Shown: piece after piece, positions 1 to 7,314 of the stretch
How the letters are laid out: each line of letters opens with the position of its first letter
Position numbering within the stretch: the first letter of the stretch is position 1
From: DATAGZ01 sp036263455
GTDB lineage: Bacteria > Pseudomonadota > Alphaproteobacteria > Dongiales > Dongiaceae
Direction: 5' to 3'
DNA length: 64,000 nucleotides
Assembly (NCBI GenBank): GCA_036263455.1
Contig: DATAGZ010000006.1
Coordinates: 62,001 to 126,000 of the forward strand
Notes under the pieces: generated by a model
What the model was told of the DNA's origin: nothing
Seen by the model: only the letters and a program-made list of their open reading frames with translations
Database searches by the model: none
Made by a program: the position numbers and the translations under genes

Positions 1-1
1 C

Positions 2-349
2 TTGGACAAGGACGACGGCGATGTCGGGACGGGTCTGGTGGGCGCGCCCGCCTGCGGTGACGTGATGAAGCTGCAAATCCGGGTCGGCAAGGACGGGCGG
101 ATTGCGGATGCGAAGTTCAAGACCTTCGGTTGCGGTTCGGCGATTGCCTCTTCCTCGCTCGCGACCGAATGGGTCAAGGGCAGGACGCTCGCCGAAGCGG
201 AAACGATCAAGAACACCGATATCGCGCAGCATTTGGCCCTGCCGCCGGTCAAGATCCATTGTTCGGTTCTGGCCGAGGACGCCATCAAGGCGGCGATCAA
301 GGACTATCGCGCCAAGCATGGCGATGCCGAGAGGGAAGCGGCCGAATGA
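2..349 (+). CDS. iscU: Fe-S cluster scaffold protein IscU (5' end cut off by the window)
   Basis: IscU is the scaffold on which IscS-derived sulfur and iron are assembled into [2Fe-2S] clusters before transfer to apoproteins. The visible 115 residues hold the three conserved cysteines, in GAPACGDVMK, FKTFGCGSAI and KIHCSVLAED, and the LPPVK loop that the HscA chaperone recognises. The protein begins before base 1: the family is about 128 residues and the first 15-20 are missing, so the frame is open to the edge. It heads the visible part of an iscU-iscA-hscB-hscA-fdx-iscX operon, and its TGA overlaps the iscA ATG. IscS, and IscR if present, would lie upstream outside the window. Confidence 0.95.
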   Translation: MDKDDGDVGTGLVGAPACGDVMKLQIRVGKDGRIADAKFKTFGCGSAIASSSLATEWVKGRTLAEAETIKNTDIAQHLALPPVKIHCSVLAEDAIKAAIKDYRAKHGDAEREAAE

Positions 350-720
350 GCGAGCCTGCTGTTGCCGCGCGGCCTGCACGTAAGCCGCGTCCGGCGGCGG
401 TCGCCTTGAGTTCGGCGGCCGTTGCGCGCGTGCGCGACCTTCTCGAGAGTCGCGGCAAGCCTTCGGCGGGTATTCGCGTGGGGGTGCGCAGCCGCGGATG
501 CTCCGGTCTCTCTTATACGCTTGAATATGCCGATGCGCCCCAATCTGGTGACGAAGCCGTCGAGCAGGATGGTGTCACGATCTTCATCGAACCCAAGGCG
601 ATGATGTTTCTGCTCGGCACGGAAATGGATTATGTGGAGGAAAAGATGCAGTCCGGCTTCGTCTTCCGTAATCCTAACGAGAAGGGCCGGTGCGGATGCG
701 GCGAATCCTTTCACGTCTGA
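346..720 (+). CDS. iscA: A-type iron-sulfur carrier IscA
   Basis: A-type carrier proteins receive clusters from the scaffold and deliver them to targets. The 124-residue product has the family's three cysteines, one in SRGCSGLSY and two in GRCGCGESF near the C-terminus, and the usual FVFRNPN stretch. The chosen ATG overlaps the iscU stop as ATGA, which gives translational coupling and a 15-20 residue Ala/Pro/Arg-rich N-terminal tail before the conserved domain. A second A-type carrier (erpA) is encoded at 43919, so this copy is assigned to iscA because of its operon. Confidence 0.95.
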   Translation: MSEPAVAARPARKPRPAAVALSSAAVARVRDLLESRGKPSAGIRVGVRSRGCSGLSYTLEYADAPQSGDEAVEQDGVTIFIEPKAMMFLLGTEMDYVEEKMQSGFVFRNPNEKGRCGCGESFHV

Positions 721-726
721 TCGCCA

Positions 727-1335
727 ATGCACGCCACGCTTCAAGCCTGTTGGTCCTGCCGCGGACCGGTTGAAAATGTGGCCCTGTTTTGCCACACCTG
801 CGGTGCCATCCAGCCGCCAGCCGCCGTGGATCATTTCGCGCGGTTCGGTTTGCCGGTCCGCTTTGATATCGATGGGGATGAGCTCGAGCGGCGCTATCTT
901 GGTTTGCAGCAGCGGGTGCATCCCGACCGGTTTGCCGCAAAATCAGCGCGGGAGCGCTTGATTGCCGAGCAGCAGGCGGTCACGCTCAATCAAGCCTATC
1001 AGACGCTCGAGGATCCGCTTGGTCGGGCCGCTTATCTCCTAACGCTCAAAGGACACGGCGCGACCCTAGCCGGGGAGCAAACCGTCAAGGACCCGGCCCT
1101 GCTTGCCGAGATGCTTGCCGCGCGTGAGGCGCTTGCCGAATGCGCGAATGAGCCGGCGGTGGAGCAGCTTGCGGCGCGCGAAGGCGCGCGCGCGGTGGTG
1201 CTAGTCGCCCAGCTGACCGACGCATTCGCCGCCGAAGATTACAAGCGGGCGGAGACACTTGCCGTCCAGCTGAAATATGTCAGAAAATTTCTAGAGGAGG
1301 CGCGTGTGCGTCTCGCCGGATTCCATTACGCATGA
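727..1335 (+). CDS. hscB: J-domain co-chaperone HscB with N-terminal tetracysteine motif
   Basis: HscB (Hsc20) brings IscU to the Hsp70 HscA and stimulates its ATPase. The 202-residue protein has a J domain with the HPD tripeptide at residues 65-67 (RVHPDRF) and a C-terminal helical domain expected to bind IscU. Unlike the E. coli protein of about 171 residues, it begins with a tetracysteine motif, C8-X2-C11-X10-C22-X2-C25. This resembles the metal-binding N-terminus of human HSCB. The start lies 6 bases after the iscA stop without a clear Shine-Dalgarno sequence, so coupling is likely. Its stop overlaps the hscA start (ATGA). Confidence 0.93.
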   Translation: MHATLQACWSCRGPVENVALFCHTCGAIQPPAAVDHFARFGLPVRFDIDGDELERRYLGLQQRVHPDRFAAKSARERLIAEQQAVTLNQAYQTLEDPLGRAAYLLTLKGHGATLAGEQTVKDPALLAEMLAAREALAECANEPAVEQLAAREGARAVVLVAQLTDAFAAEDYKRAETLAVQLKYVRKFLEEARVRLAGFHYA

Positions 1336-3227
1336 CCAATTTATTGCAAATCCACGAGCCGGGCCAGACGCCCGCTCCTCACGCAGAGGTCGAGGGCCTG
1401 GCGGTTGGGATCGACCTCGGTACCACCAATTCCCTGGTCGCGGTGGTGGGCAATGCCGGCACGCCCGAGATCTTGCGCGACGAGAATGGCGAGGCGCTGA
1501 TGCCCTCAGTCGTTGCCTATCTCGATGACGAAGTCATCGTCGGGTCTTTTGCCGTGGATATCGCGCGCAGTCAGCCGCGCCAGGTTATTTCCTCCATCAA
1601 GCGTCTGATGGGCCGCGGACTCGCGGAATCTCAGGAAACTCCACAGGGTAAACGGCATGTCTTGAGCGCCAGTTCGGGTGGGATGGTGCGCGTGCATGTC
1701 AATGATCGCGTACTTTCTCCTATAGAAATCTCCGCCGATATTTTACGCGCCCTGCGCCATCGTGCGGAACAAGCATTGAGCCGGAGCGTCGACAAGGCGG
1801 TCATAACCGTCCCGGCCTATTTCGACGACGGCGCACGCGCGGCCACTAAGGAAGCCGCCCGCCTGGCCGGCCTGCAGGTCCTGCGGTTGGTGAACGAGCC
1901 GACCGCGGCCGCCTTGCGCTATGGACTGGAAAAAGGGGCGGAGGGTCTCTATGCAATCTTCGATCTCGGCGGCGGAACCTTCGATATTTCGGTGCTGCAA
2001 CTCGAAAAAGGCGTTTTTCGGGTCCGCCTGACGGCGGGCGATACCGCGTTGGGCGGTGACGATATCGATCAGGCAATTCTCGAATGGGCGCAGCGCAGGG
2101 CCGCTCTTCCCCTGCCGGGAAACGAGCAGGAAATAGCCCTACGCGAGGCGCGCCGCGCCAAGGAAGCTTTAAGTACGCTCGAAGAAACCGACCTCATCGT
2201 TCCCCGCTTGGGCCCACTGAAGCTCAGCCGGACACAACTCGAAGAGCTGGCGAAGCCGTTTCTCGATCGGGCGATCACGCTGTGCGCTCGGCTTCTTCTC
2301 GAGGGGGACATCCCTGCCGAAGTGGTCAAGGGCGTCGTCTTGGTAGGCGGGTCCACGCGCATGCCTTATGTCCGGCGGCGGGTCGAGGATTTCTTCAAAA
2401 AGGCGCCCCTGACGGATATCGATCCCGATCTTGTGGTCGCGGAAGGTGCAGCCCTGCAGGCCCATGCCTTGACGCGGGGGAGCGATACGCTGCTCCTGGA
2501 TGTCATTCCGCTGTCGTTAGGTATTGAAACGATGGGCGGCATCGTCGAGAAGATCATCGATCGCAATACCCCGATCCCCGTTGCCAAGGCGCAGGACTTT
2601 ACGACCTACCAGGATGGCCAAACCCGGCTCATGCTGCATGTGGTGCAGGGAGAACGCGAGACAGTTGCACACACCCGCTCGCTGGCGCGGTTCGAGCTCG
2701 GCAACATACCTCCCATGGTGGCGGGCGCTGCCCGGATTCGGGTGACTTTTGCGGTCGATGCGGATGGGCTCCTCACGGTGAGCGCCGAGGAAAAGACAAC
2801 CGGTGCGTCTACCTCCATCGAAGTCCAGCCCAGCCACGGCCTAACCGAGGAAGAAACCATCGCGATGCTGCGCGATTCGCTCGACCACGCCGAAGAGGAT
2901 ATGCGCAGTCGGCTTCTGGCCGAGGCGAAGGTGGAGGCCGAGCGGATCCTGCTTGCCTTCGCAAGCGCGCGCCGCCAGGACGATGTCCTCCTCAAGGACG
3001 AGGAGCGAGGCAAGATCGCCGCGGCGGAAGAGGAAGTGCGGCGCAGGCTTGCGGGCGATGACCGCGATGCGCTGCTGCTCGCGACGACGGCATTCGAGAA
3101 AGCCACGCACGATTTCGCCCAGCGGCGCATGGACCGCGCCATTGCCGAGGCCTTGCAGGGCCAAAGACTTGACGATATCGAGGCGGATATGGCAACGGCT
3201 AGGCCGAGCGGAGAAAAGAATGCCTAA
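1332..3227 (+). CDS. hscA: Fe-S assembly Hsp70 chaperone HscA
   Basis: HscA is the specialised Hsp70 that releases the cluster from IscU in an ATP-dependent cycle with HscB. The 631-residue protein starts its ATPase domain with GIDLGTTNSLVAVV (about residue 26) and has the phosphate-2 motif FDLGGGTFDIS and the adenosine motif VVLVGGSTRMP. A substrate-binding domain follows, then a lid with Glu/Arg-rich helices. The length matches HscA (about 616) rather than DnaK (about 640 with a disordered tail). ATGA overlaps link it to hscB, and an 8-base overlap links it to fdx. Confidence 0.95.
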   Translation: MTNLLQIHEPGQTPAPHAEVEGLAVGIDLGTTNSLVAVVGNAGTPEILRDENGEALMPSVVAYLDDEVIVGSFAVDIARSQPRQVISSIKRLMGRGLAESQETPQGKRHVLSASSGGMVRVHVNDRVLSPIEISADILRALRHRAEQALSRSVDKAVITVPAYFDDGARAATKEAARLAGLQVLRLVNEPTAAALRYGLEKGAEGLYAIFDLGGGTFDISVLQLEKGVFRVRLTAGDTALGGDDIDQAILEWAQRRAALPLPGNEQEIALREARRAKEALSTLEETDLIVPRLGPLKLSRTQLEELAKPFLDRAITLCARLLLEGDIPAEVVKGVVLVGGSTRMPYVRRRVEDFFKKAPLTDIDPDLVVAEGAALQAHALTRGSDTLLLDVIPLSLGIETMGGIVEKIIDRNTPIPVAKAQDFTTYQDGQTRLMLHVVQGERETVAHTRSLARFELGNIPPMVAGAARIRVTFAVDADGLLTVSAEEKTTGASTSIEVQPSHGLTEEETIAMLRDSLDHAEEDMRSRLLAEAKVEAERILLAFASARRQDDVLLKDEERGKIAAAEEEVRRRLAGDDRDALLLATTAFEKATHDFAQRRMDRAIAEALQGQRLDDIEADMATARPSGEKNA

Positions 3228-3555
3228 GATGACTTTTATCAAAGCGGATGGCGACCGGGTGACCGTCGAGGCCCCGATCGGCCTGTCTGTGCTAGAAATC
3301 GCCCACCGCAATGGGATTGATCTCGAGGGGGCGTGCGAGGGTTCGCTTGCCTGTTCCACCTGCCACGTCATCGTCGAGCAGGAATGGTATGACGTGCTGG
3401 CCGAGGCGACCGAGGACGAAGAGGACATGCTGGACCTGGCCTTCGGCCTTACCCGCACCTCCCGCCTGGGTTGTCAGATCAAGATGACCGAGGAGCTGGA
3501 CGGGCTGACGGTGCGTTTGCCGATGGCGACGCGCAACATGATGGTCAAGTCGTGA
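3220..3555 (+). CDS. fdx: Adrenodoxin-type [2Fe-2S] ferredoxin, ISC system
   Basis: This ferredoxin supplies electrons for cluster assembly on IscU. From the ATG at 3220 the product has 111 residues, the family's length. Cluster ligands are visible as a C-X5-C-X2-C group in GACEGSLACSTCHV and a fourth Cys in RLGCQIKM. The same frame is open further upstream inside hscA, but that sequence has hscA's codon shadow and no ferredoxin similarity, so the internal start was chosen. It overlaps hscA by 8 bases and iscX by GTGA. Confidence 0.95.
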   Translation: MPKMTFIKADGDRVTVEAPIGLSVLEIAHRNGIDLEGACEGSLACSTCHVIVEQEWYDVLAEATEDEEDMLDLAFGLTRTSRLGCQIKMTEELDGLTVRLPMATRNMMVKS

Positions 3556-3755
3556 AGCCCTTGCGATGGACCGATACGATCGAAATCGCCATCGCGCTCG
3601 ATGAGGTCCATCCCGAGGCGGACGTTGTCAATCTGCGCTTTACCGATCTGTGGAAGTGGGTGCAGGCCCTGCCGGAATTCAGCGACGATCCGCAGCGGTC
3701 CAACGAAAAAATCCTCGAAGCCATTCAGGCAGCATGGCTCGAGGAGCGGGGGTGA
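3552..3755 (+). CDS. iscX: ISC accessory protein IscX
   Basis: IscX is a small acidic protein that binds IscS and modulates cluster assembly, possibly as an iron adaptor. The product is 67 residues from a GTG start that overlaps the fdx stop (GTGA). It contains the expected RWTDTIEIAIALDE start, the DVVNLRFTDLWKWV core and an acidic C-terminal helix. Its stop in turn overlaps the GTG of the next gene, so translation of the whole run is probably coupled. Confidence 0.93.
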   Translation: MKPLRWTDTIEIAIALDEVHPEADVVNLRFTDLWKWVQALPEFSDDPQRSNEKILEAIQAAWLEERG

Positions 3756-5044
3756 TCGATCCCGCGCTGCGGTTATGGTTTTTCTCCCAGCGCTGGATCG
3801 ACCGCTGGTGCCTGTTCCTGCTTGCTCGCGTCTTCATGGGTGGACGGGCCTGGGCCGCCGCGATCGCCGCCAAGGGTAACCCCGACGATTTTTCGAAATG
3901 GCTGGGTCTGACACGCCAAGAGGGAGGGCTAGGTAACTATCATTACCTGCTCAGGCAGACCTGGGATAAACATCAGGCGGCATGCATAGCGCAGCAAGAT
4001 TGGGCGCAGACGGTCTTCGGGGGAACGGGCGATGTCGCGCATGCCGAGCGCAATCGTCGCCAGAGCGCCCATGCCGATTGGATGCAGCGCTTTTCCTTTG
4101 TCAACTTGGCGCGTTGGAATGGCGTGCAGCCGGTAACACGGCGCCAAGCGGTGCCTTCAGAGGCGGTTTTCGCGCGCTGGATGGGTAATCCTTTTCGCGA
4201 ATCGAAGCCGCTTCTCGATATTGCAGTCAGCCGCGCCTGGGAGAAGGACAGCATCCGCGAATATTGGTTGCGCTATGGCGAAAACGGCTATGCCCGCGTG
4301 CTCGAACCGTTCGCGCTCAGGTCAGATACGCCGACGTTTGTCTATGCGCATGGCTTGGCCATGGAAACGGAGATGTTGTCTCTGCCCTTCGACCCGTATG
4401 CAGCATGGGCGCGCGCCGGCATGAGGGTTATCCTTCCCGACGGGCCAGGACATAACCGGCGCGTGGCCGATGGGTTCTATGGAGGGGAGAATTTCCTCAT
4501 GGCTCCGCCGCTCTCGGCCGTGGAATATTTTCTTACTTTCACGCATGAGCTCGCGAGCCTGATCGCGTGGGCGCGCGGTCGGGGGCCGGTCGCTCTGGGC
4601 GGTATCAGCCTGGGCGCACTCAGCAGCCAGCTCCTCGCCCAATATTGCGATGCTTGGCCGAACCTGGCGCGTCCCGACGCGCTTTTATTGGTCACGACGA
4701 CCGCTTTTATCAGCCGGCTGCATAAGGAATCGGCGATTGCAAAGGTCACCGGCCTCGATAACGTCATGGCGCCGTGGAGGCCGGAAGAGCTCGCGCGGCT
4801 TGGCGAATGGACGGATGCGCTGACACCGCCCGCGATGGATCCCGGGCGGGTGCATGTTCTGCTGGGGAAATACGATAAAGTAACACCCTATGCGGGCGGG
4901 AAGGCGTTGCTGGAAAATTGGCGGCTCCCGCGACGCAATGTTACGCTGCGCCGGCAAGGACATTTTTCCGCCGCTTTTGGCTTCCAAAGAAATTGGAATC
5001 CACTGAGGAAAATGTTTCGAGACCTTGGAAGTATGATAGAGTGA
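3752..5044 (+). CDS. Alpha/beta-hydrolase fold protein, ABHD18-like
   Basis: This is a 430-residue predicted hydrolase. A nucleophile elbow is visible in GGISLGALSS, with a candidate Asp in GKYDKVTP and a candidate His in RQGHFSAAF, together a plausible Ser-Asp-His triad. The N-terminal third is rich in Trp and Arg and resembles eukaryotic ABHD18-type proteins by memory only; the substrate is unknown. The GTG start at 3752 overlaps the iscX stop, so it is co-translated with the ISC operon even though no known Fe-S role follows from its fold. A longer reading from 3650 would run through iscX in another frame and was rejected. Confidence 0.75.
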   Translation: MIDPALRLWFFSQRWIDRWCLFLLARVFMGGRAWAAAIAAKGNPDDFSKWLGLTRQEGGLGNYHYLLRQTWDKHQAACIAQQDWAQTVFGGTGDVAHAERNRRQSAHADWMQRFSFVNLARWNGVQPVTRRQAVPSEAVFARWMGNPFRESKPLLDIAVSRAWEKDSIREYWLRYGENGYARVLEPFALRSDTPTFVYAHGLAMETEMLSLPFDPYAAWARAGMRVILPDGPGHNRRVADGFYGGENFLMAPPLSAVEYFLTFTHELASLIAWARGRGPVALGGISLGALSSQLLAQYCDAWPNLARPDALLLVTTTAFISRLHKESAIAKVTGLDNVMAPWRPEELARLGEWTDALTPPAMDPGRVHVLLGKYDKVTPYAGGKALLENWRLPRRNVTLRRQGHFSAAFGFQRNWNPLRKMFRDLGSMIE

Positions 5045-5048
5045 TTGC

Positions 5049-6179
5049 ATGCATTCTCGTCAAAGCGCCAAGCTGCCTTCGGGCGGGCGAATCGTCGTTG
5101 CCATGTCGGGGGGCGTCGATTCTTCGGTGACTGCGGCGTTAATGGTCGAAGCCGGCTACGACGTTATCGGCATGACCCTGCAGCTCTACGATCATGGGAC
5201 CAGCATTGGACGCAAAGGCGCCTGCTGTGCCGGCCAGGACATTTATGACGCGAGCCAAGTAGCGCAGAGGTTGGGTATCCCTCATTACGTACTGGATTAC
5301 GAGAGCGTCTTCTCGCAGGCGGTCATGGAAGAGTTCGCCGATAGCTATGTCGCCGGAGAAACGCCGGTCCCCTGCATTCGCTGTAACCAGCGCGTGAAGT
5401 TTCGCGATCTTCTCGGAGAAGCGCGTACGCTGGGCGCAGAGGCGCTGGCGACCGGTCACTATGTGCGGCGCGTCAGTGGACCGGGCGGTGGCGTCGAGCT
5501 GCACCGCGGCAGCGACCATCGGCGGGATCAGAGCTATTTCCTTTTTACGACAACCGCAGACCAGCTCGACTTCCTCCGTTTTCCATTGGGCGAGCTCGAC
5601 AAGGATCAAACCAGGGCGATAGCGGTACGCCACGGCCTGTCCGTGGCCGATAAGCCCGACAGCCAGGACATCTGCTTTGTTCCGGATGGCGATTACACGG
5701 CCGTGGTTCGCCGGATGCGCCCCGATTCCGCCCAACCTGGCGAGATCCGCCACCTTGACGGCCGGCTCCTGGGTCATCATCGCGGTATTCTTCACTATAC
5801 GGTAGGGCAGCGGCGGGGTCTTGGCGTTTACGAAACCGGGAGCGGTAATGAACCGCTATATGTGGTGCGGATCGATGCCACCCGCCACCGGGTTATCGTC
5901 GGACCGCGGCGCGCGCTCGCCGTCTCCTCGGTTCACTTGAATGAAGTGAATTGGCTGGGCGATGCTATGCGGCAGGAACAGACCGTCGCGGTTAAGATCC
6001 GCTCGATGGGCGCGCCCCTTGGCGCTCGCTTGCATCATGGCTCCGATGGAAGGGCGCGTGTGGATTTCGATGAACCGCAACTTGGCGTCGCCCCTGGCCA
6101 GGCCTGCGTCTTTTATGACGGGACACGCCTCTTGGGCGGCGGATGGATCGAGAAGAGAGATCATGCGTTCAGCGCATAA
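5049..6179 (+). CDS. mnmA: tRNA-specific 2-thiouridylase MnmA
   Basis: MnmA thiolates U34 of tRNA-Lys, -Glu and -Gln using sulfur relayed from a cysteine desulfurase. The 376-residue protein has the PP-loop SGGVDSSV near residue 20, the first catalytic Cys in PCIRCNQRVKF and the second in DSQDICFV, followed by the C-terminal barrel (YTVGQRRGLG). It starts 4 bases after the hydrolase stop and so continues the ISC transcription unit. That placement is functionally coherent because the ISC cysteine desulfurase feeds tRNA thiolation. Its 3' end overlaps the next gene by 17 bases. Confidence 0.95.
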   Translation: MHSRQSAKLPSGGRIVVAMSGGVDSSVTAALMVEAGYDVIGMTLQLYDHGTSIGRKGACCAGQDIYDASQVAQRLGIPHYVLDYESVFSQAVMEEFADSYVAGETPVPCIRCNQRVKFRDLLGEARTLGAEALATGHYVRRVSGPGGGVELHRGSDHRRDQSYFLFTTTADQLDFLRFPLGELDKDQTRAIAVRHGLSVADKPDSQDICFVPDGDYTAVVRRMRPDSAQPGEIRHLDGRLLGHHRGILHYTVGQRRGLGVYETGSGNEPLYVVRIDATRHRVIVGPRRALAVSSVHLNEVNWLGDAMRQEQTVAVKIRSMGAPLGARLHHGSDGRARVDFDEPQLGVAPGQACVFYDGTRLLGGGWIEKRDHAFSA

Positions 6180-7314
6180 GGTTATCCTGGCCGGCGTACT
6201 GATGAGCATGCTGGCAGGTGCTGGTTGGTACAGCGTGAACCGTCAGAACGATCCTGCTTCATCGTCGGCCCGCCATCCTCCGACGGCTTCGCGTGGGGAA
6301 CCGGTGAAGGTGGCCATTGCCTCTTTGTCGACGGTGCCAGTGCAGATTACCTCCGTTGGGCACGCCCAGGCGGTGGCATTCGTGAATGTTCATCCCCAGA
6401 TCGATGGAATCATCAGCCGTGTCATGGTGCAGGACGGGCAAGAGGTGAAGGCAGGCGATATACTGGTTGAGCTCGACAGCCGTGAACAGCAGGCGCAGCT
6501 TGCCATGGCGCAGGCCAATCTGCGCAAGGACCAGGCGCAGCTCACTAACGCCTCCCGCGAAGTCACCCGCACTCAGCCGTTACTGCAGAGGAAATTCGCC
6601 ACGGCCGAGCAGATGGACCTGCTGCACGCCAACCGTGCCGCCTTGGAGGCGAGTGTGGCCGCGGATCAGGCGGCCATCGATCAGGCGGCCCTGCAGGTCT
6701 CCTACGCCACCGTGCGGGCGCCGATCGATGGCCGTGTTGGCACCATCAATGTGAAAATGGGCAACCTCGTTCATCCCAACGACCAGGCGGCGATCATGGT
6801 CATTAATCAAATACGCCCGATCTATGTCGCCTTTCCCGTCACCCAGTCGGATTTCGATGCATTGCAGCGGAGCATGTTCAAGGGCAAGGTTGCGGTACAA
6901 GTGACCATTCCGGGCTCGAGCATGCCACCGGAAGAGGGCGAGATTGCCTATACCGAAAACGCCGTCGACGCAGCGACAAATACTTTGCCGGTGCGGGCTG
7001 TTTTTCCGAACATGCAGGAGCATCTCTGGCCGGGGCAATTCCTCAACGTCACCGTTTTATTGGATCGCCAGGAGAATGTCGTGACCGTGCCCGATACCGC
7101 CGTGCAGACGGGGCAGCAGGGAATGTATGTCTGGATCGTGAAGGCGGATTCCACGGTCGATCTTCGTCCCATCCAGACCGGCCTTTCCCATGACGGGCGA
7201 ACCGTCATCCTCAAGGGGCTTGCCCAGGGAGAGCAGGTGGTGACCGAAGGCCAGTTCCGCCTCGATATCGGCACCAAGGTGGAGGTCATGGATAAGGTCG
7301 GCGCGGCGCTATGA
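6163..7314 (+). CDS. RND efflux system periplasmic adaptor (membrane fusion protein)
   Basis: This 383-residue adaptor of the HlyD/AcrA type should link the inner-membrane RND pump to an outer-membrane channel. It has an N-terminal hydrophobic anchor (residues 6-24) without a lipobox Cys. A biotinyl-lipoyl-like segment follows (INVHPQIDGIISRV... in the VNVHPQ region), then a coiled hairpin rich in Gln/Ala around residues 105-180, and beta-barrel regions. The ATG at 6163 was chosen because it precedes the hydrophobic anchor; it lies inside the mnmA 3' end. It is coupled to the permease by an ATGA overlap. No outer-membrane factor gene follows. Confidence 0.9.
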   Translation: MRSAHKVILAGVLMSMLAGAGWYSVNRQNDPASSSARHPPTASRGEPVKVAIASLSTVPVQITSVGHAQAVAFVNVHPQIDGIISRVMVQDGQEVKAGDILVELDSREQQAQLAMAQANLRKDQAQLTNASREVTRTQPLLQRKFATAEQMDLLHANRAALEASVAADQAAIDQAALQVSYATVRAPIDGRVGTINVKMGNLVHPNDQAAIMVINQIRPIYVAFPVTQSDFDALQRSMFKGKVAVQVTIPGSSMPPEEGEIAYTENAVDAATNTLPVRAVFPNMQEHLWPGQFLNVTVLLDRQENVVTVPDTAVQTGQQGMYVWIVKADSTVDLRPIQTGLSHDGRTVILKGLAQGEQVVTEGQFRLDIGTKVEVMDKVGAAL

